A stretch of 38,497 nucleotides of DNA from positions 1 to 38,497 of IMG/VR virus record IMGVR_UViG_3300031251_000061. One strand, 5' to 3'. The stretch's first letter is position 1. Every line of letters starts with the position of its first letter. The DNA comes from a virus. The notes below the pieces were generated by a model that was not told the origin of the DNA, ran no database searches, and worked only from the letters and a program-made list of their open reading frames with translations. This document shows, one piece after another, positions 21,860 to 28,944 of the stretch. The position numbers were made by a program, and so were the translations under genes.

Positions 21860-21867
21860 GCTTTAAA
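21840..21867 (+). promoter_or_regulatory. Plus-arm promoter (P-L-like)
   Basis: TTGACA at 21840-21845 is a consensus -35. TTTAAA at 21862-21867 follows at 16 bases (or TTAAAG at 17). The first plus-arm gene starts at 21895, about 28 bases on, with its own GAGGAGA ribosome binding site. The -35 overlaps that of the minus promoter by 5 bases. Confidence 0.75.
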
Positions 21868-21894
21868 GTCACCTCACCTACCGAGGAGACCGCG

Positions 21895-22053
21895 ATGACT
21901 GACCCCATCTACATCGACAAGCACGGCCGGCGTTACATTCGCGTCGCAGAGACCAAGGGCGGCCTTTACGCTTGGTTTCGTCCCGAGGCGCACGCTGACG
22001 ACAGTTACTACGATGTCAGCCGCAAGGTTGCTGATATGCAGGTGGCGGCATGA
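21895..22053 (+). CDS. First plus-arm protein, small hypothetical (52 aa)
   Basis: 52 aa from ATG at 21895 with GAGGAGA five bases upstream. It is mixed and soluble (YIDKHGRRYIRVAETKGGLY, then AWFRPEAHADDSYYDV) and may be a small beta-hairpin fold. As the first gene from the divergent promoter it is a candidate early regulator or takeover protein. No family is recognised. Confidence 0.6.
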   Translation: MTDPIYIDKHGRRYIRVAETKGGLYAWFRPEAHADDSYYDVSRKVADMQVAA

Positions 22054-22160
22054 ACCCGACCATCCCAGAGCAGATCGAGAACGGCATCGCCTATGCCGGC
22101 CTGATCGGTTCAGGCTTCCTGATCACCATCAGCCTGCTGCTCGCGTGGGGCGTGCTGTGA
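22050..22160 (+). CDS. Small membrane protein (36 aa)
   Basis: 36 aa, ATGA-coupled at 22050. An amphipathic start (MNPTIPEQIENGIAYAG) runs into one transmembrane helix (LIGSGFLITISLLLAWGVL). The stop is overlapped by the next GTG start. The function is unknown. Confidence 0.55.
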   Translation: MNPTIPEQIENGIAYAGLIGSGFLITISLLLAWGVL

Positions 22161-22318
22161 GCGACCCTAAGCTCACCCCTGAGGAGATTGAGGCCCTAGA
22201 CGAGGCCCTGCGCATGGACCGCGCCAGAGAGGCGTACGAGGCGTCCCGCGCAGAGGCTTACCGCGAGCGAATGAACGATCGCGACAACGACACAATGATG
22301 TGGAGGAGAGACCAATGA
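22157..22318 (+). CDS. Small acidic helical protein (53 aa)
   Basis: 53 aa from GTG at 22157, GTGA-coupled to the previous stop. It is a charged helix (LTPEEIEALDEALRMDRARE, then YEASRAEAYRERMNDRDND). It has no recognised family and could be a small regulator. The stop overlaps the next ATG. Confidence 0.5.
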   Translation: MSDPKLTPEEIEALDEALRMDRAREAYEASRAEAYRERMNDRDNDTMMWRRDQ

Positions 22319-22539
22319 TCTGGTTACACCCGGCCATGACGGCCGATCAGATAGCCGACTGGTGCGAGAAGAATCGCATGGTCGTCACCATCGAATACAC
22401 CTATGACGCAGAGGGCAAGGTCACGCCGCTGATCTCGGCCCGCGAGGATCACCTAGACCCGTCGGTGCCGCTCTACCTGCGAGCCGATCGGTTCCAGGAT
22501 CAGCCGCTCCCGTCCTTGCTTCTTCGCCAAGCGGAGTGA
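22315..22539 (+). CDS. Small hypothetical protein (74 aa)
   Basis: 74 aa from ATG at 22315, with GGAGGAGAG upstream; an in-frame GTG at 22300 lies before that site and is less likely. The sequence (MTADQIADWCEKNRMVVTIE, then YTYDAEGKVTPLISARED) looks like a small alpha/beta fold. No family is recognised. Confidence 0.6.
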   Translation: MIWLHPAMTADQIADWCEKNRMVVTIEYTYDAEGKVTPLISAREDHLDPSVPLYLRADRFQDQPLPSLLLRQAE

Positions 22540-22541
22540 CC

Positions 22542-22772
22542 ATGAACATCGCATTGTTCAAAAACCTGCGCTGGGACTTTGAGACTGCCTTTGGCCCAAC
22601 CGCCCCCACAGATGCCGAGTACGTGCGGGTTAGCGAGTGGGTTGATGTGGAATTCCCGCCCCGGGCCGAGATGGCTATTCAATCGGATATAGCCACTAAG
22701 GCTGACGCCATAAATGATGAATTTGATACCCGCAAGCGACAGGCCCTTGAGCGTATTGGAATCAAGCCATGA
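22542..22772 (+). CDS. Small hypothetical protein (76 aa)
   Basis: 76 aa from ATG at 22542, with GGAG five bases upstream. It has an aromatic N-terminus (NIALFKNLRWDFETAFG), VSEWVDVEFPPRAEM in the middle and a helical C-terminus (KRQALERIGIKP). It is coupled by ATGA to the next gene. No family is recognised. Confidence 0.6.
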   Translation: MNIALFKNLRWDFETAFGPTAPTDAEYVRVSEWVDVEFPPRAEMAIQSDIATKADAINDEFDTRKRQALERIGIKP

Positions 22773-22924
22773 GCCGCATCAAGGAATGGGCGATGGAGCA
22801 GCCCGACACGTCAGAGGATGACGCTGCGTGCGTAATGCAGCAGCCGGAATGGCAGGCCGAATACGAACTATGGCTGGATCAGGTGGAGGAGCAGAGCGAT
22901 GGAATCTCAAACGAACATGCGTAA
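22769..22924 (+). CDS. Small acidic protein (51 aa)
   Basis: 51 aa, strongly acidic (MEQPDTSEDDAACVMQQPEW, then YELWLDQVEEQSDG). It overlaps the start of the ERF gene by 26 bases. Acidic small proteins before recombinases can be DNA mimics or inhibitors of host nucleases, but nothing specific supports that here. Confidence 0.5.
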   Translation: MSRIKEWAMEQPDTSEDDAACVMQQPEWQAEYELWLDQVEEQSDGISNEHA

Positions 22925-23633
22925 TCCGCTAGGCGGACAAACCGCAGCGGACTTCGCGGCCAAGGCCCCGCCGACAGCGTCATCCTCTCCGTGCGTCTAC
23001 GGCGCGATTGTCGAGGTCATCACCGGCCTCGGCAAAGAGGGCATCACGAAGGACCGCAAGAACACCCAGCAGAACTACGCTTTCCGCGGCATTGACGACG
23101 TGTACAACGCGCTGTCGGGCCAGCTGAGCAAGGCCGGTCTTTGCATCCTTCCCCGCGTACTGGCTCGGACTGTGACCGAACACGCGAGCAAGAGCGGCGG
23201 GGTGCTGTTCTACGTCACGCTGGACGTGGAGTTTGACCTTGTGGCCGCACGCGATGGCAGCAAGCACACGATCCGGGCGTTTGGCGAGGCGATGGATTCC
23301 GGGGACAAGGCCACGAACAAAGCTATGTCAGCCGCCTATAAGTACGCCTGCATGCAGACCTTCTGCATCCCGACCGAGGGCGATAACGACGCCGACCAGA
23401 CCACCCATCAGGTCGTTGGCAAGACCCCGCTGGCCGTCAACGTGGTGGACGAATACCTCAAGGCGTTCCGCGACCGGCTGGTGAAGAAGAACCACGCGGG
23501 GGTGTTGGCCTGCCACGATGACCTGATGGCTGAGGGCCAGGAATCGTACTCGCAGGTGTGGCGCCAGCTGGGCCCCGGCGAGCGCGCAGCGATCAAGGAC
23601 GCCATCGCGCTGGCGAGGGATGAAAAGCGATGA
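22899..23633 (+). CDS. erf: ERF-family single-strand annealing recombinase
   Basis: 244 aa. The N-terminal half (YGAIVEVITGLGKEGITKDR, NYAFRGIDDVYNALSGQLSK, then GEAMDSGDKATNKAMSAAYK with YACMQTFCIPTEGDNDAD) is the ERF domain. ERF proteins form rings that anneal complementary single strands and circularise phage DNA after injection, as in P22. The start at 22899 has GGAGGAG seven bases upstream, the best in this arm. The C-terminus is a separate helical domain (DEYLKAFRDRLVKK). Confidence 0.93.
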   Translation: MESQTNMRNPLGGQTAADFAAKAPPTASSSPCVYGAIVEVITGLGKEGITKDRKNTQQNYAFRGIDDVYNALSGQLSKAGLCILPRVLARTVTEHASKSGGVLFYVTLDVEFDLVAARDGSKHTIRAFGEAMDSGDKATNKAMSAAYKYACMQTFCIPTEGDNDADQTTHQVVGKTPLAVNVVDEYLKAFRDRLVKKNHAGVLACHDDLMAEGQESYSQVWRQLGPGERAAIKDAIALARDEKR

Positions 23634-23860
23634 GCATGGACCGCTGCGGTAAGTGCGGGGACCTCGTAGACACCGACGACGACCCGGATGCGTACATCGA
23701 TGACGAATGCATGTGCGAGGCGTGCCGGGAGCGGCTGTACGTCCCCTGCGATACCTGCGGGGATCTGGTGCGCAAAAGCCACATCGCGTCTGTCAGGGGC
23801 GAGCCGGTTGAACGGGGCGGCAGGGACGAGTATTACTCTCTGTGCGGGAGGTGCCGGTGA
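23630..23860 (+). CDS. Zinc-ribbon-like protein
   Basis: 76 aa with four Cys pairs: CGKCGD, CMCEACRE, CDTCGD and CGRC. These could form two zinc ribbons. The start overlaps the ERF stop as ATGA. A small zinc protein beside a recombinase may bind single-stranded DNA or assist annealing, an inference from position. Confidence 0.7.
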   Translation: MSMDRCGKCGDLVDTDDDPDAYIDDECMCEACRERLYVPCDTCGDLVRKSHIASVRGEPVERGGRDEYYSLCGRCR

Positions 23861-24186
23861 GCAATCCAATCATCACTGAACAGCAGCTGGAGAACGCGCT
23901 GCTGTTCCTTGCCGAATCCGATCACGAATACGCCAACGAGAAGGCGCAGTTGGAGCGGTCGAACATCCTGTGCAAGCGGGTTCGGTCGAGGATATTCCTC
24001 GCGGCGACCGGGACCGTGGCCGAAAGGTCTGCACGGGCCGAGATCGAGGCAGAGACCGAACAGGCCGATGACGACTACTGCAAAACCATCGCCAAGTTCG
24101 AGACGTTGAAGGCGAGGCGCGAGCGTGCTGAGATCGTGGTCCGCGTGTACCAGACGCTGGAAGCGACGCGAAGGACTCGGGTATGA
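23857..24186 (+). CDS. Coiled-coil protein beside the recombinase genes
   Basis: 109 aa from GTG at 23857 (GTGA overlap, GGGAGG upstream). It is a single long helical region (ENALLFLAESDHEYANEKAQ, LERSNILCKRVRSRIFL, then EIEAETEQADDDYCKTIAKF) of the kind found next to ERF-type recombinases in other phages. A partner or accessory role in annealing is inferred. The function is not known. Confidence 0.65.
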   Translation: MSNPIITEQQLENALLFLAESDHEYANEKAQLERSNILCKRVRSRIFLAATGTVAERSARAEIEAETEQADDDYCKTIAKFETLKARRERAEIVVRVYQTLEATRRTRV

Positions 24187-24458
24187 ACCTGCGTAATAAC
24201 GCCCGCGATCAGCCGTGCATGGTCCGGGTTCCTGGAGTCTGCAATGGGAATCAGCAGACGGTCGTACTGGCTCACTACAGGCTTGCTGGGGTGTCGGGGA
24301 TGGGCATCAAGGGTCCGGATGTTATCGGCGCTTACGCGTGTTCTGCTTGCCACGCACATATCGACTCGCACCACGACGATGCGACGAAAGTAATGCACCT
24401 AGAGGGCATGGTCAGAACGATCAATCTGCTGGTTAAGGCGGGGCACCTGAGATGGTAG
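24183..24458 (+). CDS. YbcO-like (DUF1364) nuclease
   Basis: 91 aa. [20 protein letters not shown], then [20 protein letters not shown] and [12 protein letters not shown] carry the Cys/His pattern of the DUF1364/YbcO family, thought to be a single-strand-directed nuclease of the lambdoid nin region. The N-terminal NxRN and the CxxCH segment are both present. It is ATGA-coupled to the coiled-coil gene. Confidence 0.85.
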   Translation: MNLRNNARDQPCMVRVPGVCNGNQQTVVLAHYRLAGVSGMGIKGPDVIGAYACSACHAHIDSHHDDATKVMHLEGMVRTINLLVKAGHLRW

Positions 24459-24568
24459 ACAAAGACAAACAGGAACGCGAGAACGAACGCCTCGCCGCAT
24501 TCATCGGATTCGGATGCCTTATGGCTGCGCTCGCGCTGATCTGCAAGCTCTTTGGGTGGGCGCCGTGA
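24452..24568 (+). CDS. Small membrane protein (38 aa)
   Basis: 38 aa from ATG at 24452 inside the end of the nuclease gene. A very charged N-terminus ([14 protein letters not shown]) precedes one transmembrane helix ([20 protein letters not shown]). The stop is overlapped by a GTG start. The function is unknown. Confidence 0.55.
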   Translation: MVDKDKQERENERLAAFIGFGCLMAALALICKLFGWAP

Positions 24569-25149
24569 GAGCAGTAAAGACCGAGAACGTCATGAGAAAG
24601 CCTGTCGTGGCTTTGGACGACCCGCAGGGCGCCATCGACCGAATTAAGTCATTCGTCTGTGTGAGCGATTCTGGCTGTTGGGAGATGACCAAAAAGATTA
24701 ACAAGTTCGGGTACGCGCAGATAAGCTATCAGAACGAGCTTTACATGGCTCACCGGCTGATGGCGATCGCCACGTTCGGCCCGTTCGATCCGGTCCTCCA
24801 GGTATGCCACAAGTGCGACAACCGCAAGTGCGTGAACCCGGACCACCTGTTTATCGGCACGCGGTCGGATAACGTGCGCGACTCAGTAGCGAAGCGTCGT
24901 CACCACCTGTCCCGCAAGACGCATTGCGTCCGTGGGCACGAACTGTCGGGCGATAACGTTCGATACCACAAAAGCGACTGCAACGGAGTTCGCCGCATGT
25001 GCGTTACCTGCGCCCGCATTACGCAGCGCCTAAAAGCAGGTTGGCCCAAGGACAAAGCCGAGTCAATGCCGATTACCCCGATGGGGCATAGGCCGGTCAA
25101 CGGGAACTTTCATCGCCCTCGCCCGTCGTCAACGAGTCTGCCGAAATGA
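24565..25149 (+). CDS. HNH homing endonuclease-like protein
   Basis: 194 aa from GTG at 24565 (GTGA-coupled); ATG at 24592 is an alternative. H63-R64 and [20 protein letters not shown] at 80-99 form an HNH_3-type site, followed by [14 protein letters not shown]-terminal zinc-like part ([12 protein letters not shown], then [10 protein letters not shown]) is common in these proteins. It breaks a row of small genes and is likely a mobile homing gene. Confidence 0.85.
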   Translation: MRAVKTENVMRKPVVALDDPQGAIDRIKSFVCVSDSGCWEMTKKINKFGYAQISYQNELYMAHRLMAIATFGPFDPVLQVCHKCDNRKCVNPDHLFIGTRSDNVRDSVAKRRHHLSRKTHCVRGHELSGDNVRYHKSDCNGVRRMCVTCARITQRLKAGWPKDKAESMPITPMGHRPVNGNFHRPRPSSTSLPK

Positions 25150-25766
25150 GGGTCCGCATCATTTGCGAGTTTTCAGGACGGGTCCGTCAGGCATTCCGCG
25201 AGCGTGGGCATGACGCCCGGAGCAACGATCTACTGGAAGCCGAGGACGGTAGCCCGTTCCATGACGTGGGCGACGTGCGGCGGCTTAGATCTGACTACTG
25301 GAAGGGTGTTGACCTGGTGATAGCCCATCCACCTTGCACGCACCTGGCCGTCTCAGGGGCTAGGCATTTCTACAGAAAGGCCAAAGAGCAGGCCGAAGCG
25401 TTGGAGTTCGTGCAGTGGCTGATGGACCTGCCGGTGCCATGTATCGCCATCGAGAATCCCATCAGCATCATCAGCAGCCGCATCAGGAAGCCGGATCAGA
25501 TCATCCAGCCGCACATGTTTGGGCACCCAGAGTTCAAGGCTACGTGCCTATGGCTGAAGGGCCTGCCAAAACTCACGCCAACCTACCAGATTGAAGTGCC
25601 ATCCAAGGGTACGGACGAATGGAAGCGATGGAACAAGGTCCACCGGATGCCGCCAGGGCCTGACCGCTGGAAGGAGCGCAGCCGTACGTTCATCGGGATA
25701 GCCGAAGCGATGGCGGCGCAGTGGGGAGCAGAGGTAGCGCGATCACATAGTCCGGAGGGAACATGA
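25146..25766 (+). CDS. C5-cytosine methyltransferase-like DNA modification protein
   Basis: 206 aa. The opening [20 protein letters not shown] (SAM-binding-like), then [20 protein letters not shown] (PPC at 62-64) and CIAIENPIS (ENP at 103-105) are the motifs of C5-cytosine methylases, in a small phage family that lacks the usual target-recognition domain. It could modify phage DNA against restriction or have lost activity. It overlaps the HNH gene by 4 bases. Confidence 0.75.
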   Translation: MRVRIICEFSGRVRQAFRERGHDARSNDLLEAEDGSPFHDVGDVRRLRSDYWKGVDLVIAHPPCTHLAVSGARHFYRKAKEQAEALEFVQWLMDLPVPCIAIENPISIISSRIRKPDQIIQPHMFGHPEFKATCLWLKGLPKLTPTYQIEVPSKGTDEWKRWNKVHRMPPGPDRWKERSRTFIGIAEAMAAQWGAEVARSHSPEGT

Positions 25767-25906
25767 TACTTAAAGCTGTGTTGGCCTTTTTCTCGCTGAT
25801 GTTCGCGGCCGGTGGTGGCGCGCTTATCGAGGAAGGCAAGACCAGATCAGGATTCTTCGGGCTGTTTCTGGCTCTCTGCGGAATAGCCGCGGCGATTTTT
25901 TCGTGA
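25763..25906 (+). CDS. Small membrane protein (47 aa)
   Basis: 47 aa, ATGA-coupled with GGAGG upstream. Two hydrophobic helices ([20 protein letters not shown] and GFFGLFLALCGIAAAIFS) are joined by a charged EEGKTRS turn. The function is unknown. Confidence 0.6.
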   Translation: MILKAVLAFFSLMFAAGGGALIEEGKTRSGFFGLFLALCGIAAAIFS

Positions 25907-25937
25907 GAGCATTTCACAGCGCAGAAGGTGGTCTGAA

Positions 25938-26207
25938 ATGAAGTCATACCGCGTGTATCTGAAGGGCCACAACACCTTCATATTCGGTGAGTGCGTGTAC
26001 TACATTCGGGATCTGCCGTCGCAGATTCTCACCTTTTACAACAACGATGGCGAAGTGCTGGCGTGCGTGGCTGACTGGTCTGCCTTCTACATCAACGACG
26101 AGCCAGATGAGCCAGAGGCGCCCGCCTCTGCCGTGAAAGAACGCTGGTGGAGACGCTTGGCCATGAGACTAGGTGTGGCCGCGACACCTGCGCGGGAGGA
26201 CAAATGA
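25938..26207 (+). CDS. Hypothetical protein with ATP tail
   Basis: 89 aa. The N-terminal half is beta-rich (SYRVYLKGHNTFIFGECVYY, then RDLPSQILTFYNNDGEVLAC). The basic, Trp-rich part KERWWRRLAMRLG precedes VAATPAREDK, whose coding bases (26179-26190) match a short part of the 21-base repeat that ends the two later genes. No family is recognised. Confidence 0.65.
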   Translation: MKSYRVYLKGHNTFIFGECVYYIRDLPSQILTFYNNDGEVLACVADWSAFYINDEPDEPEAPASAVKERWWRRLAMRLGVAATPAREDK

Positions 26208-26542
26208 GCGAGAAACGCAGGACCCTGGACGATGTGCGCGCAGATCATGAGCGTGGATACACCCTGTCATTTGGTGAGGTGCGGCTACTGTTTGAGCGGC
26301 TCGACGAGGCGCGTGCGGAGTTGGCGAAGGTGACGGTCGAGCTTGCCGACGTGGCTACTATCGCTGAGTCACGCAAGGTGAAGTACGAACACCTTCGGTT
26401 CCTGATCGAGAGCCACAACGCGACGTGCCGCATGGCCTGCAACGGTTCGGACTTCCTGATACGGATGCCAGACAGCTTTGATCTAAGCGGAAACGGTAAT
26501 CACGCTTACGCCGCTGCGCCCGAGGCGGGGCCTAAGCCATGA
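26204..26542 (+). CDS. Coiled-coil protein with APEAGP tail
   Basis: 112 aa from ATG at 26204, ATGA-coupled with GGGAGG. A basic helical start (SEKRRTLDDVRADHERGYT) leads into a coiled coil (LFERLDEARAELAKVTVELA). The end reads YAAAPEAGPKP, encoded by a 20-base stretch (26513-26532) also found at the end of 19832-20371. The function is unknown. Confidence 0.65.
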   Translation: MSEKRRTLDDVRADHERGYTLSFGEVRLLFERLDEARAELAKVTVELADVATIAESRKVKYEHLRFLIESHNATCRMACNGSDFLIRMPDSFDLSGNGNHAYAAAPEAGPKP

Positions 26543-26862
26543 ACGACAAAGAGGCACGCCACGAACTATGCAACGCGCTGGCGCTAATTATCCAGAACAC
26601 AGAGCTGTATTTAGGTAGGGGCAGCGTTCAAGGGCACTTCTGCGACTTTCGCCGAGAGGTGCAGTCAATCCACGACCGGGCGAAGCACGACTACAAACGG
26701 TGCGTGGATAGAGCATCTTTACAGCAGTCTGATGCTCCCTGCGCCCATCAGCGGCTGACGTTCGTTGATGATGACGGCACCGAATACTGCGTGGACTGCG
26801 CTACGAAATTGAGCGCCTCCGCCAAGCCCGCGACACCTGCGCAACCGGAGGAAGGGAAGTGA
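26539..26862 (+). CDS. Hypothetical protein with Cys/His motifs and KPATP tail
   Basis: 107 aa. A helical first half (ARHELCNALALIIQNTELYL, RREVQSIHDRAKHDYKRCVD) precedes PCAHQRLTFVDDDGTEYCVD and C, a possible zinc site with four Cys/His. The last residues KPATPAQPEEGK are encoded by a 21-base stretch (26819-26839) repeated exactly at 27106-27126. Confidence 0.65.
   Translation: MNDKEARHELCNALALIIQNTELYLGRGSVQGHFCDFRREVQSIHDRAKHDYKRCVDRASLQQSDAPCAHQRLTFVDDDGTEYCVDCATKLSASAKPATPAQPEEGK
26819..26839 (+). repeat. 21-bp direct repeat at gene 3' ends (pair with 27106-27126)
   Basis: Bases 26819-26839 are identical to 27106-27126 and both encode the AKPATP segment near the C-terminus of otherwise different proteins. 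A 12-base part also occurs at 26179-26190 at the end of a third gene. The repeat lies just before each downstream ribosome binding site. Confidence 0.9.
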
Positions 26863-27146
26863 GCATCTACTGGACGCGAACCGAGGATGCTAACGCGCCA
26901 TCGAACAAGATGCTTGTGCTGGCGTTCCCTAGTCCCTACTCGCACAGCGGGCTGGAGTACGCCATTGGGTCATTCGCCTCTGATGGAATTGATTCACCCG
27001 ACGGAGCGCCGGGCTGGTTCGATAGCGACGGGTACAGGCTAGACATAGACCCGGTGTATTGGTGCGCTGTCACGCTACCGCGTGGGTGGCTCGCGCTCCG
27101 CGCCGCCGCCAAGCCCGCGACACCTGAGAAAGAGGGCGAGACATGA
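26859..27146 (+). CDS. Hypothetical protein with KPATP tail
   Basis: 95 aa from GTG at 26859 (GTGA-coupled, GGAGGAAGG upstream). The body (MLVLAFPSPYSHSGLEYAIG, then DSDGYRLDIDPVYWCAVTLP) has a compact alpha/beta look and ends in LPRGWLALRAAAKPATPEKE. The last part is the repeat-encoded tail. The function is unknown. Confidence 0.65.
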   Translation: MSIYWTRTEDANAPSNKMLVLAFPSPYSHSGLEYAIGSFASDGIDSPDGAPGWFDSDGYRLDIDPVYWCAVTLPRGWLALRAAAKPATPEKEGET

Positions 27147-27295
27147 GCTACATAGGGGACGGAATCGCAGCGGCGATGGTCGCGACGATGTGGTTTCTGG
27201 TTGCGCTCGGAGTGGCGATCGGATGGATAGCGTTCATCGGTTTGCCGTGGGCATGGCACGCGCTGCGCCCTCTGATTCACCAGTGGACGGGCTGA
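27143..27295 (+). CDS. Small membrane protein (50 aa)
   Basis: 50 aa, ATGA-coupled at 27143. A long hydrophobic region (IAAAMVATMWFLVALGVAIG, then WIAFIGLPWAWHALRPL) could cross the membrane twice. The function is unknown. Confidence 0.6.
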   Translation: MSYIGDGIAAAMVATMWFLVALGVAIGWIAFIGLPWAWHALRPLIHQWTG

Positions 27296-27345
27296 CCATG
27301 CGAGCAGTTGTCCAGCCATCAGATCAACCGAAATGACGCAACCCC

Positions 27346-27546
27346 ATGACGCATAACCCTTTCGGCCCTCACGACTATGGCGGGCCGTCATACTGGTTAA
27401 GACCCCAGGATACGGAGATGGAGCGCAAGCACCTCGCGTTGCTCAACGAGGCCGAACGTCTCGAGCGACTATCAGCGGCCCTGCTTCGGGGTCAGCGCGC
27501 GGATCGCCTTGCCGAGCCAAAACCCGGCGGTCTCGATATCGTCTGA
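27346..27546 (+). CDS. Last plus-arm protein (66 aa)
   Basis: 66 aa. It opens NPFGPHDYGGPSYWLRPQDT and continues as a helix (ERKHLALLNEAERLERLSAA). It is preceded by about 50 bases without a gene and its last 75 bases overlap the end of the minus-strand gene at 27472-27696, tail to tail. The overlap region would allow antisense interaction. Confidence 0.55.
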   Translation: MTHNPFGPHDYGGPSYWLRPQDTEMERKHLALLNEAERLERLSAALLRGQRADRLAEPKPGGLDIV

Positions 27547-27696
27547 CGCCTTCAGGAGCGAGCGCTTGGCGTCCAGTGTCTCCAGCGTCTCGGCCATATC
27601 GACGGAGTTCTGGATCTCCTCGACCAGCAGGGTTAGTTTGCGCAGTTCTTCCTTCGTGCGTGCGAACTGATCTGACGGTATCGGCGTTGGCTTCAC
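27472..27696 (-). CDS. Small helical protein at the end of the lysis region
   Basis: 74 aa from GTG at 27696, GTGA-coupled to the previous stop, with GGAAGGA upstream; this fits better than an ATG at 27753. It is a coiled helix (RTKEELRKLTLLVEEIQNSV, then DMAETLETLDAKRSLLKASD). No membrane segment or family is seen. It is the last gene of the minus arm. Confidence 0.6.
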   Translation of the reverse strand: MKPTPIPSDQFARTKEELRKLTLLVEEIQNSVDMAETLETLDAKRSLLKASDDIETAGFWLGKAIRALTPKQGR

Positions 27697-28046
27697 TTCG
27701 AGATCCTTCCCAGTAGTGCCGCCAGGATCAGCAGCAAGGCTTTCCCTACCCACCCCATTATTTTAGCTCTGCTGCTCTCGCGTTTGGCGTGGTGATCCTC
27801 CAGCACCTTGATCTTCTCAGCCAGTGTTGCGACGGCGGTATGCCGGGCAGAGCGGGCCTTCAGGTCGTTCAGGGCGATCGTCAGAGCGCTGACCTTCTCC
27901 TCGAGCTTCTTACCCGCTCTGAGGCTTTCCAGCACGACGCGCTTCCATTCGTGCCAGTCCTCGTCATATCCTTTGGAGCGCAGCCGATCAATGCCGACGA
28001 ACGTACGGGCGAACGTGTCGTCCTCGTCTGGGGTCGGCAATGGCAC
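27693..28046 (-). CDS. Tail-anchored coiled-coil protein, possible lysis factor
   Basis: 117 aa. A soluble coiled-coil region (LEEKVSALTIALNDLKARSA, then TLAEKIKVLEDHHAKRESSR) is followed by one C-terminal transmembrane helix (IMGWVGKALLLILAALLG) and a basic end. It lies directly after the holin-like gene. A spanin or antiholin role is possible but is not shown by a motif. Confidence 0.6.
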   Translation of the reverse strand: MPLPTPDEDDTFARTFVGIDRLRSKGYDEDWHEWKRVVLESLRAGKKLEEKVSALTIALNDLKARSARHTAVATLAEKIKVLEDHHAKRESSRAKIMGWVGKALLLILAALLGRISK

Positions 28047-28060
28047 ATCCCTCCCCCTCG

Positions 28061-28597
28061 CTACGTTTTCGGCGTCGAGTTATAGAGCATCTCGTCCTTG
28101 CTACGGCTCCCGGCGCTCGATCCGAAGTAGTAGGCCAGCACCTGCTTCGCTTCGGAGAACACGTACCCGATCACCGTTCCGACGAGGGTGGCCTGCGTCG
28201 GGTCCTTGGTGATCTGGCCTGTTACTGCCGCAGCCCCCAGCGCGACGCTTGCCGAGACGACGGTCCACGCGAGGGCCGGGGTCGTGATGTCCTTGACCGA
28301 CATTTCCCGCTTGCGCGCCGAATCCGTGTCGGCGAAGCGCAGGGATTCCTCGCTGATGTCCAGTTCCTTCATCCTGGACTGGAGCGTGAGTTCAGCCTGC
28401 TTCAGCTGGAGGATCTGGTCTCCGGTCATCTGGAGCGCCGATAGATGCTCTGTCACGCTGTCGGCCGTGGGCGATGCGATGCCGAACACCTTTCCGATCG
28501 CCTCTACCGCAAGTCCGGCGCCGGGGCCTCCGAACATGGAGGCGACGGTTGGCGCGAAGGGGGCGATTTTCTTGATGAGTTCGGATAGCTGGCTCAT
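28061..28597 (-). CDS. Holin-like protein (3TM-type)
   Basis: 178 aa, ATGA-coupled to the endolysin. The C-terminal part has TPALAWTVVSASVALGAAAV and ATLVGTVIGYVFSEAKQVLA with YYFGSSAGSRSKDEML, the end pattern of 3TM-type phage holins. The N-terminus has MFGGPGAGLAVEAIGKVFG. A middle coiled coil (QMTGDQILQLKQAELTLQSR) precedes the membrane part. It would open the inner membrane for the endolysin. Confidence 0.75.
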   Translation of the reverse strand: MSQLSELIKKIAPFAPTVASMFGGPGAGLAVEAIGKVFGIASPTADSVTEHLSALQMTGDQILQLKQAELTLQSRMKELDISEESLRFADTDSARKREMSVKDITTPALAWTVVSASVALGAAAVTGQITKDPTQATLVGTVIGYVFSEAKQVLAYYFGSSAGSRSKDEMLYNSTPKT

Positions 28598-28944
28598 TTG
28601 ATTCCACCCCAAGACAAACTGAAATGGTTCCCATCCGTGCGCGTCGTGAAGTCACCACCCCACGCGCACGCTGGGTCCAGCATCTTCCAGTAGTCGCCTA
28701 GCGGCTTGTACAGGGCCGAGTCGGTCAGGTACACGCCGTCCTTGAACAGCTGCAGATCGACCGCTAGACGCAGCGTGTGCAGGGAGTTCGCGATTCCGGT
28801 CCCGTGCTGTGCGTTGAGGGCCGCCTGCTCGGGGGAGCGATACATCTCTCCTGCCGTCAGTTCGTAGCCCTGCTCGTAGGCGTACGCGATGAGCTTTGCA
28901 ACGAGGGGGAGGAACCGACGCTGGTGCTGGCCTAGGGTTTCCAT
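28594..28944 (-). CDS. Endolysin, M15-family peptidase (L-Ala-D-Glu type)
   Basis: 116 aa. The zinc ligands are seen in SLHTLRLAVDL (H56, D63) and DGNHFSL (H107), with MYRSPEQA before them, matching peptidase M15 phage endolysins that cut the peptide stem of peptidoglycan. There is no signal peptide, so release should depend on the holin-like protein that follows. The start at 28944 overlaps the previous stop. Confidence 0.9.
   Translation of the reverse strand: METLGQHQRRFLPLVAKLIAYAYEQGYELTAGEMYRSPEQAALNAQHGTGIANSLHTLRLAVDLQLFKDGVYLTDSALYKPLGDYWKMLDPACAWGGDFTTRTDGNHFSLSWGGIK

Noticed and set aside
27298-27336. A 12-codon frame between the membrane gene and the last plus-arm gene
   Set aside because: Too short, with no clear ribosome binding site and no coupling to the next start.
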